A program made the translations under genes and the position numbers. The notes beneath the pieces were generated by a model that was not told the origin of the DNA, searched no databases, and saw nothing but the letters and a program-made list of their open reading frames with translations. This document shows, in pieces, positions 1-12,600 of a DNA stretch of 64,000 nucleotides (position 1 is its first letter; every line of letters begins with the position of its first letter). This DNA is from Arbacia lixula. Its lineage: Eukaryota; Echinodermata; Echinoidea; Arbacioida; Arbaciidae. Where the stretch lies: assembly GCA_963669155.1 (NCBI GenBank), contig OZ022597.1, forward strand, positions 12,525,946 through 12,589,945, written 5' to 3'.

Positions 1-492
1 TGGTCAAGGTCTATGACATATTAGAATTCAAAAGCTTCACTTCTACCAAGGGATATTAAATACATTGATGATGTCTGTATATTTTTTTGTGACTTTTACA
101 TGTTTCATTATGATGTAACATTATGGCTTATATCACATAGTTTGGTAAAATTAAGATGCCTCCTATCTGCCCATACCATGCCTTGATTTCTGGAGATCTC
201 CATCATCTTGATTTTTTCTCCATTATTTTGATTTTGTATTTTCATGTTATATTTACTTTGATGAAAATGAGATTGAAACTTGAACCCAATGGACTCACCT
301 GAGTCCCGAAACACAAAGATTTGCAATCAATCACAAAATGGCAATGGCCAATCAACGTCATTGTTGTATGCGCTTTTTGTTCAAAAGACTGACCAGTTAC
401 CAATCAGAACTCGTCTTTTGAATTTGCAATTGCTCGCAAACATTTGTGTTTCGGGGCCCCGATAGTGATTCCCATTGATGCATTCCTCCTAG

Positions 493-667
493 ACTGAAGC
501 CGTGACAGGAACAACCCAAGATGTCAGTGGGGGAGGAGGTGGTGGAGGTGGTGGTGTTGCCATTGTCGATGAGACAGGAGTGACGTCCCAAGGCCAGTTT
601 GACAACTATGAGGAGGTGGAGATGGAAGTTGACGATGAGGATGAGACCAATAATCCAAGCAATCCTG
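493..667 (+). CDS. ZFC3H1: ZFC3H1 exon with DNYEEV motif
   Basis: The acceptor TCCTCCTAG precedes an open frame (phase 0) with a glycine run and then QFDNYEEVEMEVDDEDE, matching the conserved vertebrate DNYEEVAMDTDSE segment. The donor is G|GTAATT (phase 1). The GTG at 502 is internal and not a start. Bases 1-492 are intron of the same gene and show nothing else recognisable. Confidence 0.85.
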
Positions 668-3600
668 GTAATTTATCATCATTTAGTTAAATTGAATTGA
701 AAGGTTTATTGAAATCTCAAACTCAAACAACGATAAAAAAACTAGCAGCTCAAAAGCTGATGCAGTTTGGTTTGTATTCATAATTGTGATGTATATCACA
801 TATATCTCTGCACTGTAAGAAATTGAAAAGAAAAGAATGCTCAGTATGCAATACTTTGAAGTAGTTGATATACATGCTATCAAATACAAAAGAAAGGTGC
901 CTAAAGGGTACAAAGGAGTTGCTTAAAGGGGAAGTTCACCCTGAAATTATTTTGGTTTCAATATAAAGAGACAAATGAAAGAAACATGAGTGAAGGTTTG
1001 ACGAAAATCGGTCAAAGGAAAAGAAAGATATTTGATTTTAAAGTTTTGATTTTGTGACGTCACGTGCGAGGTGCTCTTCCATATGTTGTTTACAAAATAA
1101 GTCGATAAATTGCTTTTTTTTTTTGGCAACGGAATGATTTTTTTGTACAGGTATGTGTGTAAAAATGTATTTCTAATAATGTATAAAATGCACAAGTAAA
1201 AGGATGCATACCTTTTTGAGAAAATGCACATTTTCGAAAAAAAAATTGTACACAGCATATGGGAGAGCACCTTGCATGTGACAACACAAAATCAAAACTT
1301 TAAAATCAAATAACTTTCTTTTCCTTTGACCGATTTTCGTCAAACCTTCACTCATATGTTTCTTTCATTTGTCTCTTTTTTATTGAAACCAAAGTAATTT
1401 CAGGGTGAACTTCCCCTTTAATATATGAGTGGAGAAAAGCCAGTAAAGAACAGGTTAATAATGCTTCCTCACTTCATTTCTCTCACCCTCCCCTCTTCTC
1501 TCACCCTCCCCTCTTCTTTCATTCTTCCCTCTTCTCTCATCCTTCCGTCTTCTCTCACCCTTCCATCTTCTCTCACACTCCCCTCCTCTCTACTTCTATG
1601 CATATATCAGATGCTGGTATGGCAGTTGGACAAGCGACGTTTGAGGTAAGCTGTGTCATCATAATCCTTGTTTCCATATCTCGTTGAGAAGTCAAGTTCT
1701 CATACTGCATCGGCAGCCTGATGTACCCTTGTACCGCACTTTTCTGAATAACTTATTATGGAACTGACTTATGGTGTCCCCCTGCATCTAGTGTGGACTG
1801 TTTTGACCTTGACCTTGTGCCAAGCACCGAAGACTAGTTTGAACGTGGCAAATATTTAGATAAATAGCAAGAGAGTTTACTTTCTTTCTGCCGTGTGTAA
1901 TCAGTAATTCACAATCACATAGAGCAGCATTTTATCTGGTACAGGATGGGTTTGTGCCAAACACTTTAGAGCGCTGCAAAGCAGCACAAGACGGATTACT
2001 CTCCTCAAAAGCTGTAGTACGACATGGCGCCATTTTAGTAAGTTCCCGGATGAAGTTTGTTATCATTTCTGTCGACCCCTTTCGAAATTGTTAAATAAAA
2101 ATTATGATATACACATATGTTTTCTTGAAGGAAAAGAAAAGAAAAGAAAATAGGAGGCAAGCAAATATCAACGTGGACAATTATGGCTACGTCGTCTGTT
2201 TTTTTCTAGATCGCAGGTGTAAATAAGTATGGGCCTGGATGTGTGAGAGCAAAAGGGGGAAAAATGAGAGGTAGGGGTGGGGGATCAGTTCATATGTGGT
2301 AGCATACATATTTAGAAATATTCCTGGATTCGCCCATCATTTTTGTGTTATTCTCTAAAAAAAAATGTATGTGCAGTGCATGCAGCCAGCGAGCAGCTCT
2401 GCATACATCCTAAAATGGTGGCGGTATCGCCCCATGGCGTACTACACTTTTTTGTGTGCAAATACGAGAGAGTAATCAGTCTTGCGCTGCTTCGCAGTGC
2501 TCTACGGTCTTTAGTTTGCACAATTAGCCTTAGCCCATTCTGCACTGAGCCTGCATATATGCGTGCTGGCATTTTTCCACTCAGATACTAAGCAGCATGA
2601 CTCCCATACAATCTGCTGTTTGGACTATAGACGGAATGCTATGAATAAACTTCAAATACCCTATTAGACACAATCAAGCCTCAACCCTTTGGTTACTGCA
2701 GTTCCATGGTAAATGTTGACATCCTAACTGGACCAGGGTTCACAAAGCTAAGAAAATCGAATAGTAAGCAATAGGTTAAAAAAAGATAGCCCGTCCCTTT
2801 TTCAGATCACCACAAAACCATCGAAACATTGGCAAAACATATAGAGAAGTATTAACAAGCTGTATATTCATAATTTAAAAGTGATACGTAGTGTAAAATT
2901 CAAATAATGCACGTAAACAACGTCTGATTAGTAGTCTTTACCTCAGGCTCTTAGCAGTTTGTGTTGAAATATCTGCTTTATTGATTAATCTGTTTATTAA
3001 ATTATAAAACGCATTATGAAAAAAATTGTTCTATAGAAGGAATCATCTCCAAAGTTTGGTAATTACTCATAAAATTAGGATTTCACACGCGCATAATAAC
3101 CACATAATAACCATTTTAGATACTGAAATTTTTACATATGCAGAAAGCTTCTTAGAAATGGTTTTGAATCACACTTTCTTCAATTTACGATCGTGATAGA
3201 CGATTTTAAGCTTGCAAAAGGGACGGACAATCTTTAACTTCCTTATGGTTGTCCTTCAGCAGATGATTGGTGGCGTGCCCGAAGCCCCCCACCCCACACT
3301 AGCCAGGGTTCCTGAGGAGACTGAGCCTGCTGGGGAGACCGGGGAGGAGGAGGAGAACATGCTGAGGGCTCAACTGCTCAAGGCTATGCTCATGAAGAGG
3401 GCTGCCAGAGCTCAGGCAGACAAGGTGAGCTGGAATAGGGGTGGAAGGAAAGGGGAGAGGGGAAGGAGAAAGGAGGGAGATGAGGGGAGTGGGAGGGTAG
3501 GAGGAGGAGGATGAGAATCCATTTAGGGCTCAGCTGCTCAAGGCTATGCTCATGAAGAGGGCTGCCAGAGCTCAGGCAGACAAGGTGAGCTGGAATAGGG

Positions 3601-6600
3601 GTGGAAGGAAAGGGGAGAGGGGAAGGAGAAAGGAGGGAGATGAGGGGAGTGGGAGGGTAGGAGGAGGAGGATGAGAATCCATTTAGGGCTCAGCTGCTCA
3701 AGGCTATGCTCATGAAGAGGGCTGCCAGAGCTCAGGCAGACAAGGTGAGCTGGAATAGGGGTGGAAGGGAAGGGGAGAGGGGAAGAGGGAAGTGGAAGGT
3801 GGAGGAGGAGGAGGAGGAGGAGGAGGAGGAGGAGGAGGAGAATCTATTCAGGACTCAGCTGCTCAGGGCTATGCTCATGGAGAGGACTGCCAGAGCTCAA
3901 GCTGACAAGGTGAGCTGGAATAGGGGTGGAAGGAAAGAGAGGGGAAGGAGAAAGGAGAGAGAAGCGGAGGTGAAGAGGGAAGTGGGAGGGGGAGGAGGAG
4001 GAGAATCTATTCAGGACTCAGCTGCTCAAGGCTATGCTCATGAAGAGGGCTGCCAGAGCTCAGGCAGACAAGGTGAGCTGGAATAGGGGTGGAAGGAAAG
4101 AGAGGGGAAGGAGAAAGGAGGGAGATGAGGAAGAGAAAGAGGGGAGGGGGAGGAGGAGGAGAATCTATTGAGGACTCAGCTGCTCAAGGCTATGCTCATG
4201 AAGAGGGCTGCCAGAGCTCAGGCAGACAAGATGAGCTGGAATAGGGATGGAAGGAAAGAGAGGGGAAGGAGAAAGGAGGGAGATGAGGAAGAGAAAGAGG
4301 GAAGTTGGAGGGGGAGGAGGAGGTGAATCTATTCAGGACTCGGCTGCTCAGGGCTATGCTCATGAAGAGGGCTGCCAGAGCTCAGGCAGACAAGGTTAGC
4401 TGGAATAGGGTGGAAGGAAAGAGAGGGGAAGGAGAAAGGAGGGAGATGAGGGAGGGAAAGAAGGAAGTTGGAGGGGGAGGAGGCAGAGAATCTATTTAGG
4501 GATCAGCTGCTCAGGGCTATGCTCATGAAGAGGGCTGCCAGAGCTCAGGCAGACAAGGTGAGTTGGAATAGGGGTGGAAGGGAAGAGATGGAAAGGAGAA
4601 AGGAGGGGGATGGGGAGAGTGGGAGGGTAGGAGGAGGATGAGAATCTATTTAGGGCTCGGCTGCTCAAGGCTATGCTCATGAAGAGGGCTGCCAGAGCTC
4701 AGGCAGACAAGGTGAGCTGGAATAGGGGTGGAAGGGAAGAGAGGGGAAGGAGAAAGGAGGGTGATGAGGGAAGTAAGAGTGAAGTGGGAGGGGGAGAAGG
4801 AGGAGAATCATTCAGGACTCGGCTGCTCAGGGCTATGCTCATGTAAAGGGCTGCCAGAGCTCAGGCAGACAAGGTGAGCTGGAATAGAGGTGGAAGGAAA
4901 GGGAGAGGATGTTGAATGAAAAAATTACACTATTACTGTTGTACTGTATAAGCTGTGCCATGTGTAAGTCAACATGGATGTAATTTTTAATGATTTTCAA
5001 ATATGACAACAAAAATTACGACGTGTTGATATTAAATGCACGATGTGTATATATGTATTAAGTCTAAATATGCAAAGATGCCTGTTTAAAAAAAAAAAAG
5101 AGCCTTATGCAGTATTGGAATGAAATAAATCCATGACTAGAGTTACCTATCCAATAGACATACCTCTACTCTTTTTGTATTGAGGATGCTTGTCTTATTA
5201 CCATGTGTGTTTGTTTGTATGATTTGTTCTGATCCAGGTGACTGGTAGTACAGGCAGCACACCGAGCAAGCCCCTTTCTCCGGCCTCGCCTGCAGCCCCG
5301 CCCCCTCAGTCACAAACCCCACCCCCTCATGCCCCACCCCAACCCTCCGACACCCTCCCACTTCATAACCCACCACCAGAGGCCCACCCACCACCACCAC
5401 CACCTGCATCTCACACCCCACCCCCTCTACCCCACACCCCACCTCTGCTACCACACACCCCACCCCTGCTACCACACCAGCCCCCCAGCCAGCCTTCCAC
5501 TCCACCCCACCCTCCATTCAGGTCTTCCTCCCCCCTAGCCATCAGGCCTGGACAGCAAGACGCCTATGTCAAGCCCAAGCCTCCCAAGGTGAGATAGTAT
5601 ACAAATATTTTAAGGTCATGAGAGATCTTGTGAAATCTATTAGCTCTCAAAATGAGGTAGAGGGGGTAGGAAAATGGTGCCACACACCCTCCAGTTCATT
5701 GATTTTCTACTAAAATTAAGAAAAGCAGCTGGGAATAATGCATCAAGAACTTATGATGGGAAATGCCAGATCATCTTGCAAACATGAAGTAAGGTTAACA
5801 TGATGTTTCTCCTTAATGAATAATAATGAATATCCTTAATTACACTAAATAAAACTCCATGTACAAGGAAATATCTGTTGATATGTTGTTCTTTTATTCA
5901 TACTAGATCCCAGTGCATCAACCAGTGGTGATCAATTTTGATGAGGAGGACAGTGATGATAGTGAGGAGGATTCAAACTCTCTTCCATTCATGGGTCAGC
6001 TGGACTTCTTTCTCAAGGAAGTCAGGAACTCTTCCTCGAACAAGGTAAGATAACAGAACCGTGCTTTGTATCTTAACCCTAATCAGGCCAAAGGGGGTCA
6101 TATTATTATTGTTGCCTTCTCCTCAGACCTTGGTAATAAAACGCCTGCTGACTAAAACATTTGGCTCTGAGCTTTCTTGTGACGTGATCTCTTAGTTTGC
6201 TTAAGTAGAGTTTTCTATTGTTATTAAGATATACTTATTATTAATTGATTATGCAAATTTATGCGCATATTTATTTGTTGCCCTCTCGATTCCGCACTGT
6301 CGATGCAGGATCCTTCTCGTGGCGAAGACATGCAAGTTTCGGAGAGGACCGAGGTGAAGCTAAATCCCTTGCCGGCACCAAAACTGCTTCCAAAGACCCC
6401 TGATGCTATCCGCATGGCGCCAACACCCCACAAGGAGGAGTACCATCGTCTCAGAAAGGAGATCGTCCGCAGAGAGCATGGTAGACTGGCCGGCAGAGGG
6501 ACAACAAACAAGAGGTCGCCCTCCGGGAAGCGGAAAGCCAACGTCGGTGTCCAGAGTCACCCTGCCGCCGCAGAGACGGAGAAAGAGGCGGCGCGGAAAG

Positions 6601-9600
6601 TGATGAAAGTCACCATCAGTCAACACGGCGAGAGAGAACGGTTGGTGTCGCAGGGCCAGGGAGGGAGACTAACCAGACAGGAAGGCATAAACGCAGCTTT
6701 GTTACACAAAAAACATGATGAACCCATGGCTCACTCTAGTACAACCAACAACACAAAGAAAGTAAAGGATCTCCCTGTCGAAAGGTCATCCCCAGATGTT
6801 GACCCCCTCCAGGACAGTGGCCAGAACGTGGTAGTGACCGCAGGAGGAGCGGTGGGCCTTGAGGGACGGCTCCAGAAAGGGAATAAGGCAGCGGTCAGTA
6901 CGTCCAAGCAGGAGAAAGAGGGCAGGATGGAGAGTACAGCCAATGAAAGATCTGTAGGTAACGGAGTCGCACCAAAGGATAGTCTGCTGGAAGCAAAACA
7001 AAAGGCAGAGGATCAAGAGGCTGCGACCAAGGGACAAATCCAGGAATGGCAGAGGAAAAGACAACAATACAGGTGGGGAGATCTGTCTAAACTTTCAAAA
7101 ACAAAAAAATTATGTCACCTCCCCCCCCCCCCCCCCCCAAAAAAAAAAAAAAAAAAATGTCACCTTTCCCCAAACAGATTTGTGTAACCCTTCCCCAAAC
7201 AGATCTTTGTAACCTTTCTCGTAACAGACTCATGTAACCTCCTCCCAAACAGATTGATGTAATCTTTTGACGTCATTACGCTGTTTTGCTTATTTTTTTT
7301 AATGACTCTACAACCAGCCTTCCAATCTTTCGTCATAGATTAGTAGATTACGTTAGTAAGGGTCAGGGGAAAGAATTTATCAGTGGGGACTGCTTTCCAA
7401 GACTGTTGTGATACAAAGTTCCATACAAAATAATCAACTGTTACACTCTAAACTCTTTTTATGCCTCCGCCACGAAGTGGCCGGAGGCATTATGTTTTCG
7501 GGTTGTCCGTCCGTCCGTCCGTCCGTCCGTCCGTACGTCCGTCCCGAATCCGTTTCGGCAATATCTTGAGAACCGTGAACCAGATTTACTTCAAACTTGG
7601 TACATGTGTGTATTGCATAAAACCAATGAAGTGGGTAAAATTGGGGTCAAATCTGATTGAGGTCAAAGGTCAAAGGTCATTGAACATTGTGAAAAATTAC
7701 CCAAAATTGACCTTTTTCACATTAAATCCAAATCCAAGGATACTATTTTCATCAAACATGGTACAAAGATGGATCACTACTTGGATGTAGACTGGTGACA
7801 TTTTGGGTAAAATTCCAGAAAGTTTAGAGGTCAAAGGTCAATGAACTTTGTGAAAAATTGCAAAAATTAGACATTTTTCACAATAAATCCTAGTCCAAGG
7901 ATGTAGTTCTCATTAAATATGGTACAAGGATGGATCACTACTTGGGGATAGACTGATGCAAATTTTGGTAAAATTCCTGAAAGGTCAGAGGTTAAAGGGC
8001 AATGAACTTTGCCAAAATTGGCTAAAAACTGCCCCAAACTTTATATTTTTCACAATAAATCCAAATCCAATGCTACATTACCAACTAAACATGTTGCAAA
8101 GATGAATCACTACTTGGGGCTAGACTGGTGACATTTTTGGTGAAATTTCTCAAAGGTCAGAGGTCAAAGGTCAACGCACTTTGCCAAAATTGGCTATTTT
8201 TCACAATAAATCCAAAACCAATGGTACATTATGAAATAAACATGGTGCAAAGAGTGATCACTACTTGGGGCTAGACTGGTGACATTTTTGGTGAAATTTC
8301 TCAAAGGTCAGAGGTCTAAGGTCAATGCACTTTGCCAAAAATTACCTAAAAATTGCCCCCAAAGTGTTATTTTTTAAAGTAAATCCAAATCCAATGGTAC
8401 ATTACCAGCTAAACATGGTGCAAAGATGGATCACTATTTAGGGGAAGACTAGTAACATCTTTGGTGAAATTTCTCAAAGGTCAGAGGTCAAAGGTCAATG
8501 CACTTTGCCAAAATTGGCTATTTTTCGCATTGAGTCCGAATCTAATGATTCAATTCAAACAAACATGATACAGAGATGTGTCACTTCATGAAGGTAGACT
8601 GGTGAAAGTTTGGGTAAACTTCCTGAAAGGTCAGAGGTCAAAGGTTTATGAATTGCCCCCAAATTGATACTTCTCACAATAAATCCCAATCCAATTATCC
8701 ATTTCAAGAAAACATGGTTCAAGGATACAAGGATGGATTTAGACAGACTGGTTAGATTGGAAGTCAAAGAATTAAGAGATCAAAGGTCAATGAACATTGC
8801 CAAACTTCGCTAAACATGGAAAAACAGAATAAATAGGAATTCACTGGATCATTCCCAACTAAACAGACAGATTTTCTGGAAATAATCCAAATAGAGCTAG
8901 CAAAGAGGCGGAGGCATATTTATCGACTGCGTGGCAGTAGAATTGCTCTAGTTTTGTTTGTTTACATGAATGATATTGAAATGAAATGCTATGTCTAATT
9001 TTCAAATTATCTTAAAGGGCATATACTGTACTGGGAAGGCAAAAAACATAACAAAATGTTCAAAATGTAATTGTTAGCAATCTCCTTGCCAATGGTCTTA
9101 AATTCATGTATTGTCTATTTTAGAAGCTTGCTGAAAGTTATTTGCCCTTAAATTGATCCACATTTGGAGTAATGAGTGATTAAATCACAAATCCTCAAAA
9201 TGTTTGGCCCAAACATTTTGAGGATTTAATCATTAATCATTAATTACTCCATATGTGGATCATTTGAGGGCAAATAACTTTCAGCAAGTTTCTAAAATAG
9301 ACAATACATGAATTTAAGACTATTGGCAAGGAGATTGCTAACAATTACATTTTGAAGGCTTTTTAGCCTTCCCAGTACGGTATATGCCCTTTGATTGTTT
9401 ATGTTATGTTTGCTGTTCAATGTACCCAGGGGCCCTGGGGAGAACAGTGCTTTGCTCCCTGACTGGGCTTGCCTGGTTAAAAAAGACAAAATAAATGATA
9501 AAAACTTGGTTGTATTTTGCAGCATGCTGCTCAAGAAAACTGACGACCTGCTTGTGCAGCAGGAGCAACAGCTGATGAGGAGAAGGAAACTAATTGACCA

Positions 9601-12600
9601 GGCCAGAAGTAAAGTGGACCTACTGAAGAAGGAAATAGCCGCTGCGGAGAAAACGATCGGTGCGAACCAAGCACAAATGCTAAGGCATGTCAAACAGGTA
9701 GGAATTGGAAGGAGGTTCTGTATGATATTTCATCTTTAAAGAGGAGCAAAAAAGAAGGGTGATGTTTCACCAAGCTGTTCGTAAGTTACGAACGACTTTA
9801 CAAACGACTGGTGATCCCCTCTTGTGCTAACTCAGATACTCAGTGAACAGAGTATGGTATTGTATTTAGCACAAGAAGGGATTACCAGTTGTTCGTAAAG
9901 TCGTTCGTAACTTACGAACAGCTTGGTGAAACACCCCCCAGTTCCGATAGAGTCTTTGATTTTTGTTTTAGCAATGAAATTATATTACATTCAATGCAAT
10001 TCCATTTATTTTCACTTGGAAACATAAAATATACAAACTGCATTTTGAAATCATCTTAAAAAGTTTGTGGCGGAACTAATAAAAGAAAATGCAGCCTTGT
10101 GGGAATGGTCCCATGTCAAATTTAGAACCGAGGGATACAGTTTAATTTTATGCAATGTTGAGACTTGTCAAAACATATCAAATAGGTTCAAAAATGAAGT
10201 ACAAACACAACAGAAAAGTAGAGAAAAGAATAAGAAATAGTTATTCAAGAGTGATCCTTATAACAGGGATTGGTTATAATAGCAGTTTGTGTTTGCTTTG
10301 TGGTTAAAGAGGAAATAGAATTGAGAGTGCTCTTCATGAAAGGGATTGACTAGAATACGGTTCCTGTGTTTGCTTCGTGGTCCAACAGAAATCCGCGATT
10401 GGAGAAAAGATGGCCAGGCATCTTGCACTGGATGAGCATGCCCGTCAGGTGTTGGCCAAGCTGAAGGGTGTGTCTCTAGCTGAGATCAGCCAGTCGAACT
10501 ACAAGGCACGTGTCCCGAAGCAGTCCCAGGCTCAGGCTGCCACCATGAGCAACACCAAGCGGAGAAGCGAGGCTGTCGTCTTGAGTGGAGCGGTAAGCAC
10601 CTGTCATCACCTTTTGCTTCCACCTATCCAGTCTGAGTGTAATTTTTGGAAGGATAGCAAGTGTCGGGATGAAAAGAATAAACCTTCTATAACAGCACAT
10701 GAGCTACAATTATCGTGAGGATCTTATTAATGTGACTTTTGCAAATTGATGAGTCACAAATTTAACAAAATCCTAAAATATTGAAATATCGACTGCCAAT
10801 GCCTTTGCGGCTCAAAAATATTCTCATCATTGTTGCTGCGTGATGAGTCACAAATTTAACAACATTCCAAAATATTGCTTTAATATTGAATGCCTTTGCA
10901 GCTCAACAATATCCTCATCATTATTGTTGTACATTGATATAAAGAAGTAACGCATAGCTGGTGCTGTATGTTGTCTCCCATTCTTGTTGCATGACTATAG
11001 GCTGTCATTTGTGAAATAGTTTGTGACTCTGTCATCCATCATCATCTACAATAATGCCTTTATTTCTTGTTGCTGTTCATTCAACACATTTTCTAGCGTG
11101 GATAAATTCACTGTAATGCTCAAAACCTTTTCGTGTGGTGTTAAATTCGCGGACGCATCCCGATTCGCGAAATTCGTGAAAATAAAACCCCCGCGAAAGA
11201 GATAGGGAATTGGACTTCATGTAATTTGGAGAGGATTTGTCATTCTAGAGAAAGTCATTGAACCTTGTAACTAATCAGAATTCTTTATAAGACAAGACCC
11301 TCGGGTTTGTTTGAATCCAAAACCAACACAACTGTCACTAGGCTCAAACTAAAAGTATATTTCGTCTGTGCTTCCATCATGTAGGACCCCAAGAAGGCTC
11401 GGATGCTGAGCCAGACGGCAGATTCCAAGACTCTGAAACAGACGGCAGACCTGAAAGCCTTGCAGGACATGGAGCGGGAACTGGCTGAGAAGATCCGCCG
11501 CTTCCGCGAGGCCGAGGCCCAGAAAGCAAGAGTGGGTGTGGCATCCAAGTCTGTCATCCCTGAGCAGAAGGTGCGACTCATTCGGCAGCTGTCGTCCTCC
11601 AAGCCCTCCGCTAAGATCTATGCCAAGGACGTGATCAAGCTCAACGGCGCAGACCCCAAACGCGGTCCAAACAATCACTTTGAAGCAGTCGGCAACGAGG
11701 GAGGTAAGGTGAAGGATCAGGAGGCGAGAAGAAAGTCGTGGCTTGATGAAAACCCCACCCTCACACCCAATCTCAAAACAAAATCGAAGCCGAGGAATTC
11801 GGCTATGGACACCACCTTGACCCTTGGTAAGGTGAGGACAAAGTTCAAGACGGGAAGTCAAAGGTTAAAGCACGGGCCATCTACGGGTCAAAAGTCACGA
11901 AGCAGTGACACTTCTGTGGAGTGTGATCTCCTACAGTGGATAGAGTCGGAAGAAGAAAAGGCCCGCTGTGGTTTGGACGATGCTTCCCCTGCCAAAGAGG
12001 ATTCTACTTCCACGTATCAACCAAAGTCCCTCTCCTCAGCTCTTCTGAAGCAAATCAAGGAGGAGCAGAGAGAGGCAGAGAAATCGGGCCCCAAGTTCTC
12101 GTCCCTCGATTGGAACCAACGATTCTCCCATTCGTCAGTCTCAAGGACCTCTAGGCTTGATGGTCACTGGTGCCAGAGAGTGGACGCACGAACGGGCGAC
12201 CAGACTGCAGCAGAAAGTGAAACGGCGAACACGTATCCGTTCAAGTTTACTGCTAGTAGACTTGCCCCGTACAAGAGCCCTCTCCTGCCATTTAAAGCAT
12301 TCAGGTAAGGAGAATGATAATTCAACTATTTTTCTGTTTTTCTTTAGTGATTTATTGCAGTAAAGCAATGAAAATGTAATAATGAAGGCCACAAAAACAA
12401 AAGACCTTCAAAAGGTGATATAAAAACAATACAGTAAAATCAGAATCAAAATCTGCATTGATATTAACATGAATATAAGACTTCCACTTCTTAAAATGAA
12501 TGAACAATGTACCCTTCATCACAGATATATGATACCAAAGTGATGTTGTCAACCATTATTATGCAATTTCTAGTTCTAAACAACATCGCCCAAGTGAGAG

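Noticed and set aside
3706..4086. 126-codon ORF running through array copies 3-5 as an independent gene
   Set aside because: It arises because tandem copies happen to share a frame for a while; it has no start context and shifts frame in copy 5.
7461..7790. 109-codon ORF beginning with SVRPSVRPSVRPS
   Set aside because: It is the translated GTCC microsatellite and body of a non-coding repeat element.
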